Shown here one piece after another: positions 56,713 through 64,000 of a DNA stretch of 64,000 nucleotides. Location of the stretch: positions 1-64,000 of the forward strand of contig NZ_AYMP01000024.1 of NCBI RefSeq assembly GCF_000633515.1. The letters are read 5' to 3'. The position numbers were made by a program, and so were the translations under genes. Origin of the DNA: Morganella morganii H1r. Its GTDB lineage: Bacteria; Pseudomonadota; Gammaproteobacteria; Enterobacterales; Enterobacteriaceae. The notes under the pieces are model-generated. The model was not told where the DNA came from. It did not search any database and saw only the letters and a program-made list of their open reading frames with translations. Numbering within the stretch: position 1 is the first letter of the stretch; every line of letters begins with the position of its first letter.

Positions 56713-57222
56713 ATGAAGAAAGCATTATTAAGTTCACTCATCCTTGCAGGGGTATTCGCACTGGCCACCGGCTGTGACGACAGCAGCAAAACCGACCCTG
56801 CGGCGCAAAAAGCACAGGAAGGCGCTGCGCAGATAAAAGAAGCCGCTGAACAGAAAACGGATGAACTGAAGCAGGATGCCAAAGACGCAGCGGATAAAAC
56901 TGAGCAGAAAGCCGCTGAACTGCAACAGGATGCCACTGACGCCGCCGGTGATGCCAAAGAAAAAGCCGGTGCGGTGATGGCTGACGCAAAAGAGAAAGCT
57001 GCCGAAATCCGTGACAGTGCCGATGCCAAAGCGGATGAACTGAAAAAAGAAGCTGATGCCCTGCTGGCTGATGCCAAAGATAAAGGCGAAGACGCCAAAA
57101 AAGCCGCAGAAGAAAAAGCCGCAGAACTGAAACAAAAAGCGGATGACGCCAAAGCCGCTGCTGATAAAAAAATTGATGAGCTGAAACAGGATGTCAGCGG
57201 AAAATCTGCGGATGCTCAGTAA
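56713..57222 (+). CDS. Helical repeat lipoprotein, LEA/apolipophorin-like
   Basis: A 169-residue precursor: SLILAGVFALATGCDDSSKT has a weak lipobox (ATGC) and Asp at +2, which suggests inner-membrane retention. The mature part is an almost continuous charged Ala/Lys/Asp/Glu helix of ~11-residue units (ADAKEKAAEIRDSADAKADE, EEKAAELKQKADDAKAAADK), like LEA or apolipoprotein helices. It may act as a periplasmic tether or a stress-protective amphipathic helix. GAGG precedes the ATG and a strong terminator follows, so it is a single-gene unit. Confidence 0.78.
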   Translation: MKKALLSSLILAGVFALATGCDDSSKTDPAAQKAQEGAAQIKEAAEQKTDELKQDAKDAADKTEQKAAELQQDATDAAGDAKEKAGAVMADAKEKAAEIRDSADAKADELKKEADALLADAKDKGEDAKKAAEEKAAELKQKADDAKAAADKKIDELKQDVSGKSADAQ

Positions 57223-57266
57223 ACCGGAACAGGTAATATCCCGTACCAATCCGTAAAACAGCCGCC

Positions 57267-57298
57267 AGCCGGAAACAATGATTGTTTCCGGCTTTTTT
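57267..57298 (+). terminator. Rho-independent terminator
   Basis: AGCCGGAAACAAT and ATTGTTTCCGGCT form a 12-13 bp stem followed by six Ts, after the helical lipoprotein gene. Confidence 0.9.
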
Positions 57299-57650
57299 AT
57301 TGTGTTATTTCAGGTAGTTTTCCGGTTTCCGCAAATAAAATTCACCGCAAAAAAGATCTCTTTATCCCGCCCAAATCCCCCGCGACTTGCCGCAGAGGGA
57401 CATTTTTGGCACTATAATCCTCTTTTTTTCACCAACCGGGGTAATAAAATCTGATATCACCGCATTTTTCCCGCAGGTTTAGCCTGTATTCATCTCCGTT
57501 TTTTCTGATCTCCCGCTGACACTATTTTGCCGGGGTTTCTATTTGCCGCTGCGCAGCCGCGTACCGTTTCAGAAGGAAAATCTGACGCTTTGATGCAGTT
57601 CTCCCCTTTTTACTGCCGGCGTTATCTACAACTGATAAAAGGAATAATTC
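57299..57650. other. betT upstream region
   Basis: About 350 bp, gene-free. It must contain the betT promoter. No BetI-type operator could be recognised, and no betI or betAB genes are present next to it. Confidence 0.3.
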
Positions 57651-59651
57651 ATGAGTCATCAGGACACTGAACAATCCGCAAAAAAAATGAAGATTAATCC
57701 GCCGGTTTTTTATATTTCGGCCCTGGTTATTCTCCTGATTGTCGGCTTTGCCGCCCTGTTTCCCCAGACAGCGGACATACACCTTAAAGCCCTTCAGACC
57801 AGCCTGTTTAAAAACGCCAGCTGGTTCTATATTCTCGCCGTCGCCCTGATTTTACTGAGCGTCACCTTTATGGGGCTGTCCCGTTTCGGTGATATTAAAC
57901 TCGGCCCTGACCACGCCCGTCCGGCGTACAGTTATATTTCCTGGTTTGCCATGCTGTTCTCCGCCGGTATGGGGATCGGGCTGATGTTCTTTGGTGTCGC
58001 CGAACCGGTGATGCACTATCTTTCCCCGCCTGTCGGCACACCGGAAACGGTTGAAGCGGCAAAAGAGGCCATGCGCCTGACCTTCTTCCACTGGGGGTTA
58101 CACGCCTGGGCTATTTACGCGGTTGTGGCGCTGATCCTTGCGTTTTTCAGCTACCGCCACGGCCTGCCGCTGACACTGCGTTCCGCACTCTACCCGATTA
58201 TCGGTGACCGTATTTACGGCGCAGCCGGTCATGCGGTGGATATTTTCGCCGTGGTCGGTACGGTATTCGGGGTCGCGACCTCCCTCGGCTTCGGCGTGTT
58301 ACAGGTGAATGCCGGGCTGAATCATCTGTTCGGCCTGCCGCAGACAGAAACCGTTCAGGTGGTGCTGATTGTGGTGATCACCTCACTGGCCACGCTGTCA
58401 GTGGTGTCCGGTCTGGATAAAGGCATCCGTTTTCTGTCAGAGCTGAACCTCGGCCTGGCGGTTCTGCTGCTGATTATGGTTGGTGTGTTAGGCCCGACCG
58501 TGCTTCTGCTGAAATCCTTTGTTGAGAACACCGGCGGGTATCTTTCCGAAATCGTCAGTAATACCTTTAATCTCTTTGCTTATGAGCCGAAGTCAGATGA
58601 CTGGCTGGGCGGCTGGACCCTGCTTTACTGGGGCTGGTGGCTGTCGTGGTCACCGTTTGTCGGGATGTTTATCGCGCGGATTTCACGCGGACGCACCATC
58701 CGTGAGTTTGTTTTCGGCGTGTTGTTTGTCCCGGCGGGCTTTACCCTGCTGTGGATGACCTTCTTCGGCAATACCGCCATAGATCTGATCAAAAATCAGG
58801 GCGCAACCGTTCTCGCCACGGTGGTGAAGGAGGATGTGTCACTGGCACTGTTCCAGTTCCTCGAGTATTTCCCGTTCTCCACAGCGCTTTCTTTCTTTGC
58901 CATGCTGATGGTGATTGTCTTCTTCGTCACCTCCGCTGACTCCGGCGCGATGGTCGTGGACACTCTGGCCTCCGGCGGGGATGCACACACACCGGTCTGG
59001 CAGCGGATTTTCTGGGCAGGACTGATGGGCGTGGTGGCGATCACCCTGCTGCTGGCCGGCGGATTATCCGCCCTGCAAACCGTGACTATCGCCAGTGCCC
59101 TGCCGTTTGCGGTTGTGCTGCTGTTCTCGATTTACGGACTGATAAAAGCCCTGCGGATTGATGTGCATAAACGCGACAGCCAGCAGCTGGCGACCATTGC
59201 ACCGACGGCAAGCCGCAATCCGATCCCGTGGCAGCGCCGTCTGCGTAATATCGGCTATTTTCCGAAACGTTCGCTGGTCAAACGCTTTATTGATGAAGTG
59301 GTATCAGAGGCGATGGAAATGGTGTCGCAGGAGCTGGAAAAACAGAGCACCCCGAGCCATATCGACCGCAGCCGCGACGACCGGATCACCTTTGAGGTCG
59401 ATCTGGGGGATGATATGAACTTTATCTATGAAACCCGGCTGCGCTATTACAATCAGCCGTCCTTTGCCCTTTCCGGGATGACTGACGAGGAGAAAGATGA
59501 GGAGCACCGCTATTACCGCGCGGAAATCCATCTGAAAGAGGGCGGACAGGATTATGACATTATGGGCTGGAACAAGGAGCAGATTATTCATGACATCCTT
59601 GACCAGTATGAAAAACATATTCACTTCCTGCATCTGCTCGGCAAGAAATAA
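57651..59651 (+). CDS. betT: BCCT-family choline transporter BetT
   Basis: A 666-residue permease with 12 membrane helices and a long cytoplasmic C-terminus, the length of BetT (E. coli 677). SWFAMLFSAGMGIGLMFFGV and LLYWGWWLSWSPFVGMFIAR with ISRGRTIREF are the BCCT glycine-rich and Trp motifs. The regulatory tail (~520-666) carries the BetT-like IDRSRDDRITFEVDLGDDMN. It imports choline for glycine betaine production under osmotic stress. The dehydrogenase genes betA/betB are not nearby. Confidence 0.92.
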   Translation: MSHQDTEQSAKKMKINPPVFYISALVILLIVGFAALFPQTADIHLKALQTSLFKNASWFYILAVALILLSVTFMGLSRFGDIKLGPDHARPAYSYISWFAMLFSAGMGIGLMFFGVAEPVMHYLSPPVGTPETVEAAKEAMRLTFFHWGLHAWAIYAVVALILAFFSYRHGLPLTLRSALYPIIGDRIYGAAGHAVDIFAVVGTVFGVATSLGFGVLQVNAGLNHLFGLPQTETVQVVLIVVITSLATLSVVSGLDKGIRFLSELNLGLAVLLLIMVGVLGPTVLLLKSFVENTGGYLSEIVSNTFNLFAYEPKSDDWLGGWTLLYWGWWLSWSPFVGMFIARISRGRTIREFVFGVLFVPAGFTLLWMTFFGNTAIDLIKNQGATVLATVVKEDVSLALFQFLEYFPFSTALSFFAMLMVIVFFVTSADSGAMVVDTLASGGDAHTPVWQRIFWAGLMGVVAITLLLAGGLSALQTVTIASALPFAVVLLFSIYGLIKALRIDVHKRDSQQLATIAPTASRNPIPWQRRLRNIGYFPKRSLVKRFIDEVVSEAMEMVSQELEKQSTPSHIDRSRDDRITFEVDLGDDMNFIYETRLRYYNQPSFALSGMTDEEKDEEHRYYRAEIHLKEGGQDYDIMGWNKEQIIHDILDQYEKHIHFLHLLGKK

Positions 59652-59664
59652 GTCTGTCACTGTA

Positions 59665-59695
59665 AAAACGCCGCTCACCTGAGCGGCATTTTTTT
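59665..59695. terminator. Bidirectional terminator
   Basis: GCCGCTCA-CC-TGAGCGGC stem with T runs either side, between the convergent betT and hpaR genes. Confidence 0.88.
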
Positions 59696-60125
59696 ATTCT
59701 TCTTCGTTGCCGCGCTGCGGCAGTGCCACCAGGTCATCCAGCAACGCATAGAGCTGGCGCACCTTCTCCGGTGTAAACTGTAATTCCAGCGCCTGATAGC
59801 CGGTCTCCACTTCCGCCTGCACACGGTGATACAGTGCCGTGCCTTCGTCAGTCAGGGAGAGATAGAGTTTGCGCTGATCACTGAGCGGCTTGAGACGATG
59901 AATAATGCCCGCTTTTTCCATCCGTGTCAGAATGCCGGTCAGGCTGGGGCGCAGAATACAGCTTTTCTGTGCCAGGAGATGAAAATCGAGTGACGGGGTC
60001 TTAGCCAGTATGCGGATAATCCGCCACTGCTGCTCTGTCAGCTGGTGTGCTTTCAGGGTCGGGCGAAAGTAGCCGAGGACCACTTCACGGGCCTGCAAAA
60101 GGGCGATAAGTAATGATTCATGCAT
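59694..60125 (-). CDS. hpaR: MarR-family regulator HpaR
   Basis: A 143-residue MarR protein matching HpaR, the repressor of the homoprotocatechuate pathway: SLLIALLQAREVVLGYFRPT, HQLTEQQWRIIRIL, CILRPSLTGILTRMEKAGII and RLKPLSDQRKLYLSLTDEG. It binds DNA as a dimer and is released by aromatic substrates. Divergent from the aldehyde dehydrogenase gene; GATGT-N4-ACATC at 60144-60157 in between is a possible operator. The meta-cleavage hpa genes it usually controls are absent from this window. Confidence 0.88.
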   Translation of the reverse strand: MHESLLIALLQAREVVLGYFRPTLKAHQLTEQQWRIIRILAKTPSLDFHLLAQKSCILRPSLTGILTRMEKAGIIHRLKPLSDQRKLYLSLTDEGTALYHRVQAEVETGYQALELQFTPEKVRQLYALLDDLVALPQRGNEEE

Positions 60126-60363
60126 AATGGGTAATTTCTCCGCGATGTACTCACATCATAAACATCGACGTTATCAAAAAAAGGCGCCATTTTATCGGGA
60201 AAATGCGCAATCAGATATCCTCTGTTAGAATAAAAAGCATATCAGTCATAAAGACCCAAAGGACTCTCCTTTTATTAACGCTATATTAACAATAAATCAA
60301 TGGTCTTCTGCTGATATCTCAGTGCCCTCATCACTTTTTTGAGAAAACGCAACGGAGCTCTCT

Positions 60364-61836
60364 ATGTTCACCTCATCGTTAACCGATCCTTCCTTTTCCC
60401 TGCTGCGCACCGGCGGCTATATCAATGGCCAGTGGACCGATGCACAGGATAAGGCCACGTTTGATGTGACCAACCCGGCCACCGGCGGGCTGATCACCCG
60501 CGTCAGCGACCTCGGCGCACACGAAACCCGGCTTGCCATTGCCGCCGCCGAAAATGCCCTGCCGGGCTGGCGCGCCCTGACCGCCAAAGCCCGTGCGCAG
60601 ATCCTGCGCCGCTGGTTTGATCTTGTTATGGAGAATCAGGAGGAACTGGCACAACTCCTGAGCCTGGAGCAGGGCAAACCGCTGGCAGAATCACGCGGGG
60701 AAATCGCCTACGGCGCAAGCTTTATCGAATGGTTTGCCGAAGAAGGCAAGCGCGTGTACGGCGAAACCATTCCGGCGACACAGAGCGGACAACGGATCGC
60801 CACTATCCGCCAGCCGATCGGGGTGGTCGGTGCTATCACGCCGTGGAACTTCCCGAATGCCATGATCACCCGCAAAGCCGCTCCGGCACTGGCGGCAGGC
60901 TGTACCATGGTGCTGAAACCGGCAGCAGAAACCCCGCTTTCCGCCCTGGCGCTGGCTGCACTCGGTGAACAGGCCGGTATTCCGGCCGGGGTGTTTAATG
61001 TTGTCACCGGGCTTGATGCGGCGGCTATCGGTGGTGAACTGACCACCAGCCCGGTTGTGCGCAAAATATCCTTTACCGGCTCCACCCGTGTCGGCAAGCT
61101 GCTGATGGCGCAGAGTGCGGAGACCGTTAAAAAGCTCTCTCTTGAACTGGGCGGCAACGCACCGTTTATTGTATTTGATGATACCGATCTCGATGCGGCG
61201 GTTGCCGGTGCCATGGCCGCCAAATTCCGCAACAGCGGGCAAACCTGTGTCTGTGCCAACCGCCTTTATGTGCAGGACGGTGTGTATGATGCCTTTGCCG
61301 CGAAACTGGCAGAGGCTGTCAGTGCCCTGCATGTCGCGCCGTACACCGACGAAAAAGCACAACAGGGGCCGCTGATTAATGAGGCCGCTATCCGCAAAGT
61401 CAGTGAGCATATCGCCGATGCGGTCAGTAAGGGGGCAACCGTTCTCAGCGGCGGGAAACCGGCGGTACAGGGCGGATTATTTTTTGAACCGACAGTCCTG
61501 ACCGGTGTGACTTCAGACATGCTGGTGACCCGCGAGGAGACTTTCGGCCCGCTGGCACCGCTGGTACGGTTCCGGGAAGAAGAAGAGGCCATCCGCGCGG
61601 CAAACAACAGTGAGTTCGGTCTCGCCGCTTATTTCTACTCCCGCGATATCGGCCGGGTCTACCGCGTGGCGGAAGCCCTGGAAGCCGGGATGGTCGGTAT
61701 TAATGAAGGGATTATTTCCGCAGAAGTGGCACCGTTCGGCGGTATCAAGCAATCCGGGCTCGGCCGCGAAGGCTCCCGCCACGGTATTGATGACTATCTG
61801 GAAATCAAATACCTCTGCTTCGGCGGGATCCGTTAA
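60364..61836 (+). CDS. gabD: Succinate-semialdehyde dehydrogenase family enzyme
   Basis: A 490-residue NAD(P)-dependent aldehyde dehydrogenase close to GabD. ITPWNFPNAMITRKAAPALA and KPAAETPLSA bind the cofactor; FTGSTRVGKLLM, LELGGNAPF (general base Glu) and NSGQTCVCANRLYVQ (catalytic Cys followed by the Cys-Ala-Asn typical of SSADH) form the active site; GINEGIISAEVAPFGGIKQS is the C-terminal signature. It oxidises succinate semialdehyde to succinate. Lying between hpaR and hpaC, it could handle the semialdehyde released by 4-hydroxyphenylacetate breakdown, or serve GABA use. Confidence 0.9.
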   Translation: MFTSSLTDPSFSLLRTGGYINGQWTDAQDKATFDVTNPATGGLITRVSDLGAHETRLAIAAAENALPGWRALTAKARAQILRRWFDLVMENQEELAQLLSLEQGKPLAESRGEIAYGASFIEWFAEEGKRVYGETIPATQSGQRIATIRQPIGVVGAITPWNFPNAMITRKAAPALAAGCTMVLKPAAETPLSALALAALGEQAGIPAGVFNVVTGLDAAAIGGELTTSPVVRKISFTGSTRVGKLLMAQSAETVKKLSLELGGNAPFIVFDDTDLDAAVAGAMAAKFRNSGQTCVCANRLYVQDGVYDAFAAKLAEAVSALHVAPYTDEKAQQGPLINEAAIRKVSEHIADAVSKGATVLSGGKPAVQGGLFFEPTVLTGVTSDMLVTREETFGPLAPLVRFREEEEAIRAANNSEFGLAAYFYSRDIGRVYRVAEALEAGMVGINEGIISAEVAPFGGIKQSGLGREGSRHGIDDYLEIKYLCFGGIR

Positions 61837-61854
61837 TCCCCGCTGACCTTCTCC

Positions 61855-61885
61855 TGCGGCTGTCCTTCCGGCAGCCGCATTTTCT
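61855..61885 (+). terminator. Terminator after gabD
   Basis: TGCGGCTG pairs with CAGCCGCA over an 8-9 nt loop, followed by a short TTTTC tail, so likely moderate strength. Confidence 0.65.
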
Positions 61886-61983
61886 GACTCTCCCTTGTAT
61901 TTTTCCCCGGCTATGATTAGACTGCGTATCATTCGCAAATAAGCAACAATTGCGTCACATTTTTTACCCCACCGGGAGTTGGT

Positions 61984-62508
61984 ATGTCTTTGGATAATTC
62001 ACAGCGTCTGTTGTTCCGCGACGCAATGGCGACACTCTCCGCTGCCGTCAATATTGTCACCACCGACGGCGATGCCGGGCGCGGCGGGCTGACCGCCACC
62101 GCGGTCTGCTCTGTCACGGATACGCCGCCGACCCTGCTGGTGTGCATCAACCGCAGCAGTGCGCTCAGTGAGGTGTTCAGAACCAACGGACGTTTGTGTG
62201 TCAACGTGCTCACCCATGAACATCAGGCACTGGCGTGTGATTTTGCCGGGATGACCGGCCTGAGTATGGACGCGCGTTTTGCCGGTGATCACTGGCAGCC
62301 CGGCGCGCTGGGACAACCTTGTCTGTATGGCTCGCTGGCCTGTCTGGAAGGTGTGGTGACTCAGGTGCAGGAAATCGGCACACACAATATCTTTATGGCG
62401 GAGATCCGCAATATTGATGTCCGCGACGAAGGACATGGTCTGATTTACTTCCGCCGTGATTTCCGCACTGTCGAAACCGGTGATATCCCCGCTGCTGCTG
62501 TTGCCTGA
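61984..62508 (+). CDS. hpaC: 4-hydroxyphenylacetate 3-monooxygenase reductase HpaC
   Basis: A 174-residue flavin reductase. FRDAMATLSAAVNIVTTDGD, GGLTATAVCSVTDTPPTLLV and CINRSSALSEVFRTNGRLCV are typical of HpaC, with GLIYFRRDFRTVE at the end. It makes FADH2 from NADH for the oxygenase HpaB. No hpaB is adjacent here, so its partner must lie elsewhere or be absent; it could also serve another flavin-dependent monooxygenase. Confidence 0.9.
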   Translation: MSLDNSQRLLFRDAMATLSAAVNIVTTDGDAGRGGLTATAVCSVTDTPPTLLVCINRSSALSEVFRTNGRLCVNVLTHEHQALACDFAGMTGLSMDARFAGDHWQPGALGQPCLYGSLACLEGVVTQVQEIGTHNIFMAEIRNIDVRDEGHGLIYFRRDFRTVETGDIPAAAVA

Positions 62509-62528
62509 TCCGTTTTCATTCTTATCAT

Positions 62529-62565
62529 AATAATTCGTTAACATATCATGTGTTAACGAATTATT
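62529..62565. terminator. 15-bp perfect hairpin after hpaC
   Basis: Arms 62529-62543 and 62551-62565 pair without mismatch around a 7-nt loop, 20 bp past the hpaC stop. AT-rich with a central GTTAAC in each arm and no clear T tract. Transcript-end structure or operator. Confidence 0.55.
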
Positions 62566-62917
62566 ATTCATCAGAAAAATAACTGTTACATATTTTCACA
62601 TTTAACTCTGCATCCCTCCGGACAACAGAATAAATAACCGCCAATCCGCTCAAATCACCATCAACAAAACCATTGAAGACTAATTATTGATGTCAATCTA
62701 ATGAATTTTATTTCAATTATGATATTAATTATTACAGTAAGTGTGATCTGCCTTTGAGATGCTCAGCAGGCAATATATTAGTCTGAGCCCTTTGGCAAAT
62801 ACCCTGACAAATACGCAAACACTCAACCTTACGCAAGAGTTTATCTTTTAGCTTTGCCTCCGCGATGCCGGGAAGGCTTTTGCGTGATGAATAATTATTA
62901 ATAAGAGGCATTAAACC
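62566..62917. promoter_or_regulatory. Upstream and leader region of dtpA
   Basis: 350 bp without a gene. The stretch 62831-62885 can fold into a 9-bp outer stem (ACGCAAGAG with CTTTTGCGT, one wobble) enclosing a smaller GCC/GGC stem, ending 17 nt before the ribosome-binding site (AAGAGG at 62903). This may be a structured 5' leader. In Salmonella the orthologue is OmpR-dependent; no OmpR box was assigned here. Confidence 0.35.
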
Positions 62918-64000
62918 ATGAGTAAACCCGCGCAGGTTGGATTATTTAACCAACCTAAGCCATTCTTCATGATTTTTATCGTGGAGCTGTGGGAACGCTT
63001 CGGCTATTACGGTGTACAAGGCATCCTGGCCGTCTACTTCGTTCAGAAACTGGGATTCAGTCAGGAACAGGCATTTATCACCTTCGGGGCATTCGCCGCG
63101 CTGGTATACGGTCTGATCTCTATCGGTGGTTACGTCGGTGACCACGTCCTCGGGACCAAACGGACCATCATCTTAGGGGCCATCGTGATGGCTGTCGGTT
63201 ATTTTATGACCGGCCTGTCTATCATGCACCCGGATCTGATCTTCTACGCACTGGGTACCATTGCTGTCGGTAACGGCTTATTCAAAGCTAACCCGGCCAG
63301 CCTGCTGGCAAAATGCTATCCGCCGAAAGACCCGCGTCTGGACGGGGCATTTACCCTGTTCTATATGTCGATCAACATCGGCTCCCTGATTTCCCTGGCG
63401 CTGGCACCGGTTATCGCGGACAAATACAGCTATACCGTCACTTATAATATCTGCGGTATCGGCCTGCTGATCGCCCTGGCGGTCTTCCTGTTCTGTCAGA
63501 AAATGGTGCGTAATATCGGTTCCGAGCCGGATCACAAACCAATGAAATTCGGCAGCCTGCTGGTGGTGTTAGCCGGTAGTGTGGCAACCGTCTTCCTGTG
63601 TGCATGGTTACTGCACAACGTGGTTGTTGCCAACTATGTGTTACTCGGCGTCACCGCTGTGGTTATCTTCTTCTTCTTCCGCGAAGCCTTCAAACTGAAA
63701 GGCGTTGAGCGGAACAAGATGTATGTGGCGTTTGTTCTGATGCTGGAAGCGGTTATCTTCTATGTGCTGTATGCCCAGATGCCGACTTCACTGAACTTCT
63801 TCGCTATCTATAACGTACATCACACCATTATGGGTATTGATGTGCATCCGGTCAGCTTCCAGGCACTGAACCCGTTCTGGATTATCGTACTGAGCCCGGT
63901 TCTGGCTTACTTCTACAGTAAAATGGGTGCACGCGGCAAAGACTTCTCGATGCCGGGTAAATTCACCATCGGTATGTTCTGCTGCTCTGCCGGTTTCCTG
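62918..64000 (+). CDS. dtpA: Di/tripeptide permease DtpA/TppB (partial, runs off the window)
   Basis: The first 361 codons of a POT-family proton-coupled peptide permease (full length about 500). [20 protein letters not shown] carries the E-x-x-ER-F-x-YY motif that couples protons and binds peptide termini; [20 protein letters not shown] is the conserved loop 2-3; [20 protein letters not shown] is the PTR2 signature. Eight or more membrane helices are visible. The ATG at 62918 is preceded by AAGAGG. No frameshift up to the window end. Confidence 0.93.
   Translation, partial: MSKPAQVGLFNQPKPFFMIFIVELWERFGYYGVQGILAVYFVQKLGFSQEQAFITFGAFAALVYGLISIGGYVGDHVLGTKRTIILGAIVMAVGYFMTGLSIMHPDLIFYALGTIAVGNGLFKANPASLLAKCYPPKDPRLDGAFTLFYMSINIGSLISLALAPVIADKYSYTVTYNICGIGLLIALAVFLFCQKMVRNIGSEPDHKPMKFGSLLVVLAGSVATVFLCAWLLHNVVVANYVLLGVTAVVIFFFFREAFKLKGVERNKMYVAFVLMLEAVIFYVLYAQMPTSLNFFAIYNVHHTIMGIDVHPVSFQALNPFWIIVLSPVLAYFYSKMGARGKDFSMPGKFTIGMFCCSAGFL

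Noticed and set aside
60691-61410. 239-codon frame opposite gabD
   Set aside because: Antisense shadow of a conserved dehydrogenase.

Overview
This window looks like chromosomal DNA of a gammaproteobacterium of the Morganellaceae, most likely Morganella. The clues are a Proteus-style hcp-vgrG-Rhs effector operon, a chaperone-usher operon led by an MrpJ-type regulator, and a metabolic right half of about 50% GC encoding enterobacterial-type proteins. The genus is an inference from gene content; no rRNA gene or other marker is present.

Layout. 1-21.05 kb is accessory DNA ending in a copy of the 3' end of a tRNA-Phe gene (20993-21013), and an integrase C-terminal remnant lies at the left edge. 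Between them are (i) a type VI secretion (T6SS) effector operon read leftward: hcp, vgrG, DUF2169 adaptor, PAAR-like protein, a 1551-residue Rhs toxin with a WHH-type nuclease tip, and a SUKH/SMI1 immunity gene; (ii) a leucine-rich-repeat-variant protein; (iii) a P4/CP4-like core: AlpA regulator, HUH-like Gp2 protein, a novel ribbon-helix-helix protein, a YaaW-like protein, a WYL regulator, a lipoprotein, a tiny membrane protein, ArdB/KlcA antirestriction, an orphan CbtA-type toxin and YafZ (DUF932). Just beyond the att sequence is a second hcp with the wreck of a second vgrG.

22-41.3 kb holds surface and signalling genes: a membrane-protein gene split by a frameshift in an A7 tract, a soluble CZB-domain chemoreceptor-like protein, a transmembrane chemoreceptor, an IS3 remnant, a LuxR-type response regulator and a hybrid histidine kinase lying tail to tail, a four-gene fimbrial operon with its MrpJ-like regulator, and an AIDA-type autotransporter. 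The usher gene is also out of frame, at an A7 tract in its signal peptide, so fimbrial assembly is either broken or phase-OFF in this sequence.

41.3-64 kb is mostly metabolism and transport: purine nucleoside phosphorylase and NupG-type permease with a divergent ROK regulator; two small envelope genes; RNase BN/Z; a LysR regulator; L-lactate permease and dehydrogenase; an unusual operon of a PTS-EIIC-like permease, a TIM-barrel enzyme, a HAD phosphatase and a DeoR regulator, with a consensus CRP site inside it; a DUF421 protein; a helical lipoprotein; BetT; HpaR, succinate-semialdehyde dehydrogenase and HpaC without the rest of the hpa pathway; and the first 361 codons of the peptide permease DtpA/TppB.

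Most worth following up: the two A7-tract frameshifts, the matched 21-bp dyads upstream of the MrpJ-like gene and the pilin gene, the duplicated hcp locus across the island boundary, the unassigned island cassette at 16.0-18.9 kb, and the EIIC-like permease operon with no visible phosphotransfer partners.
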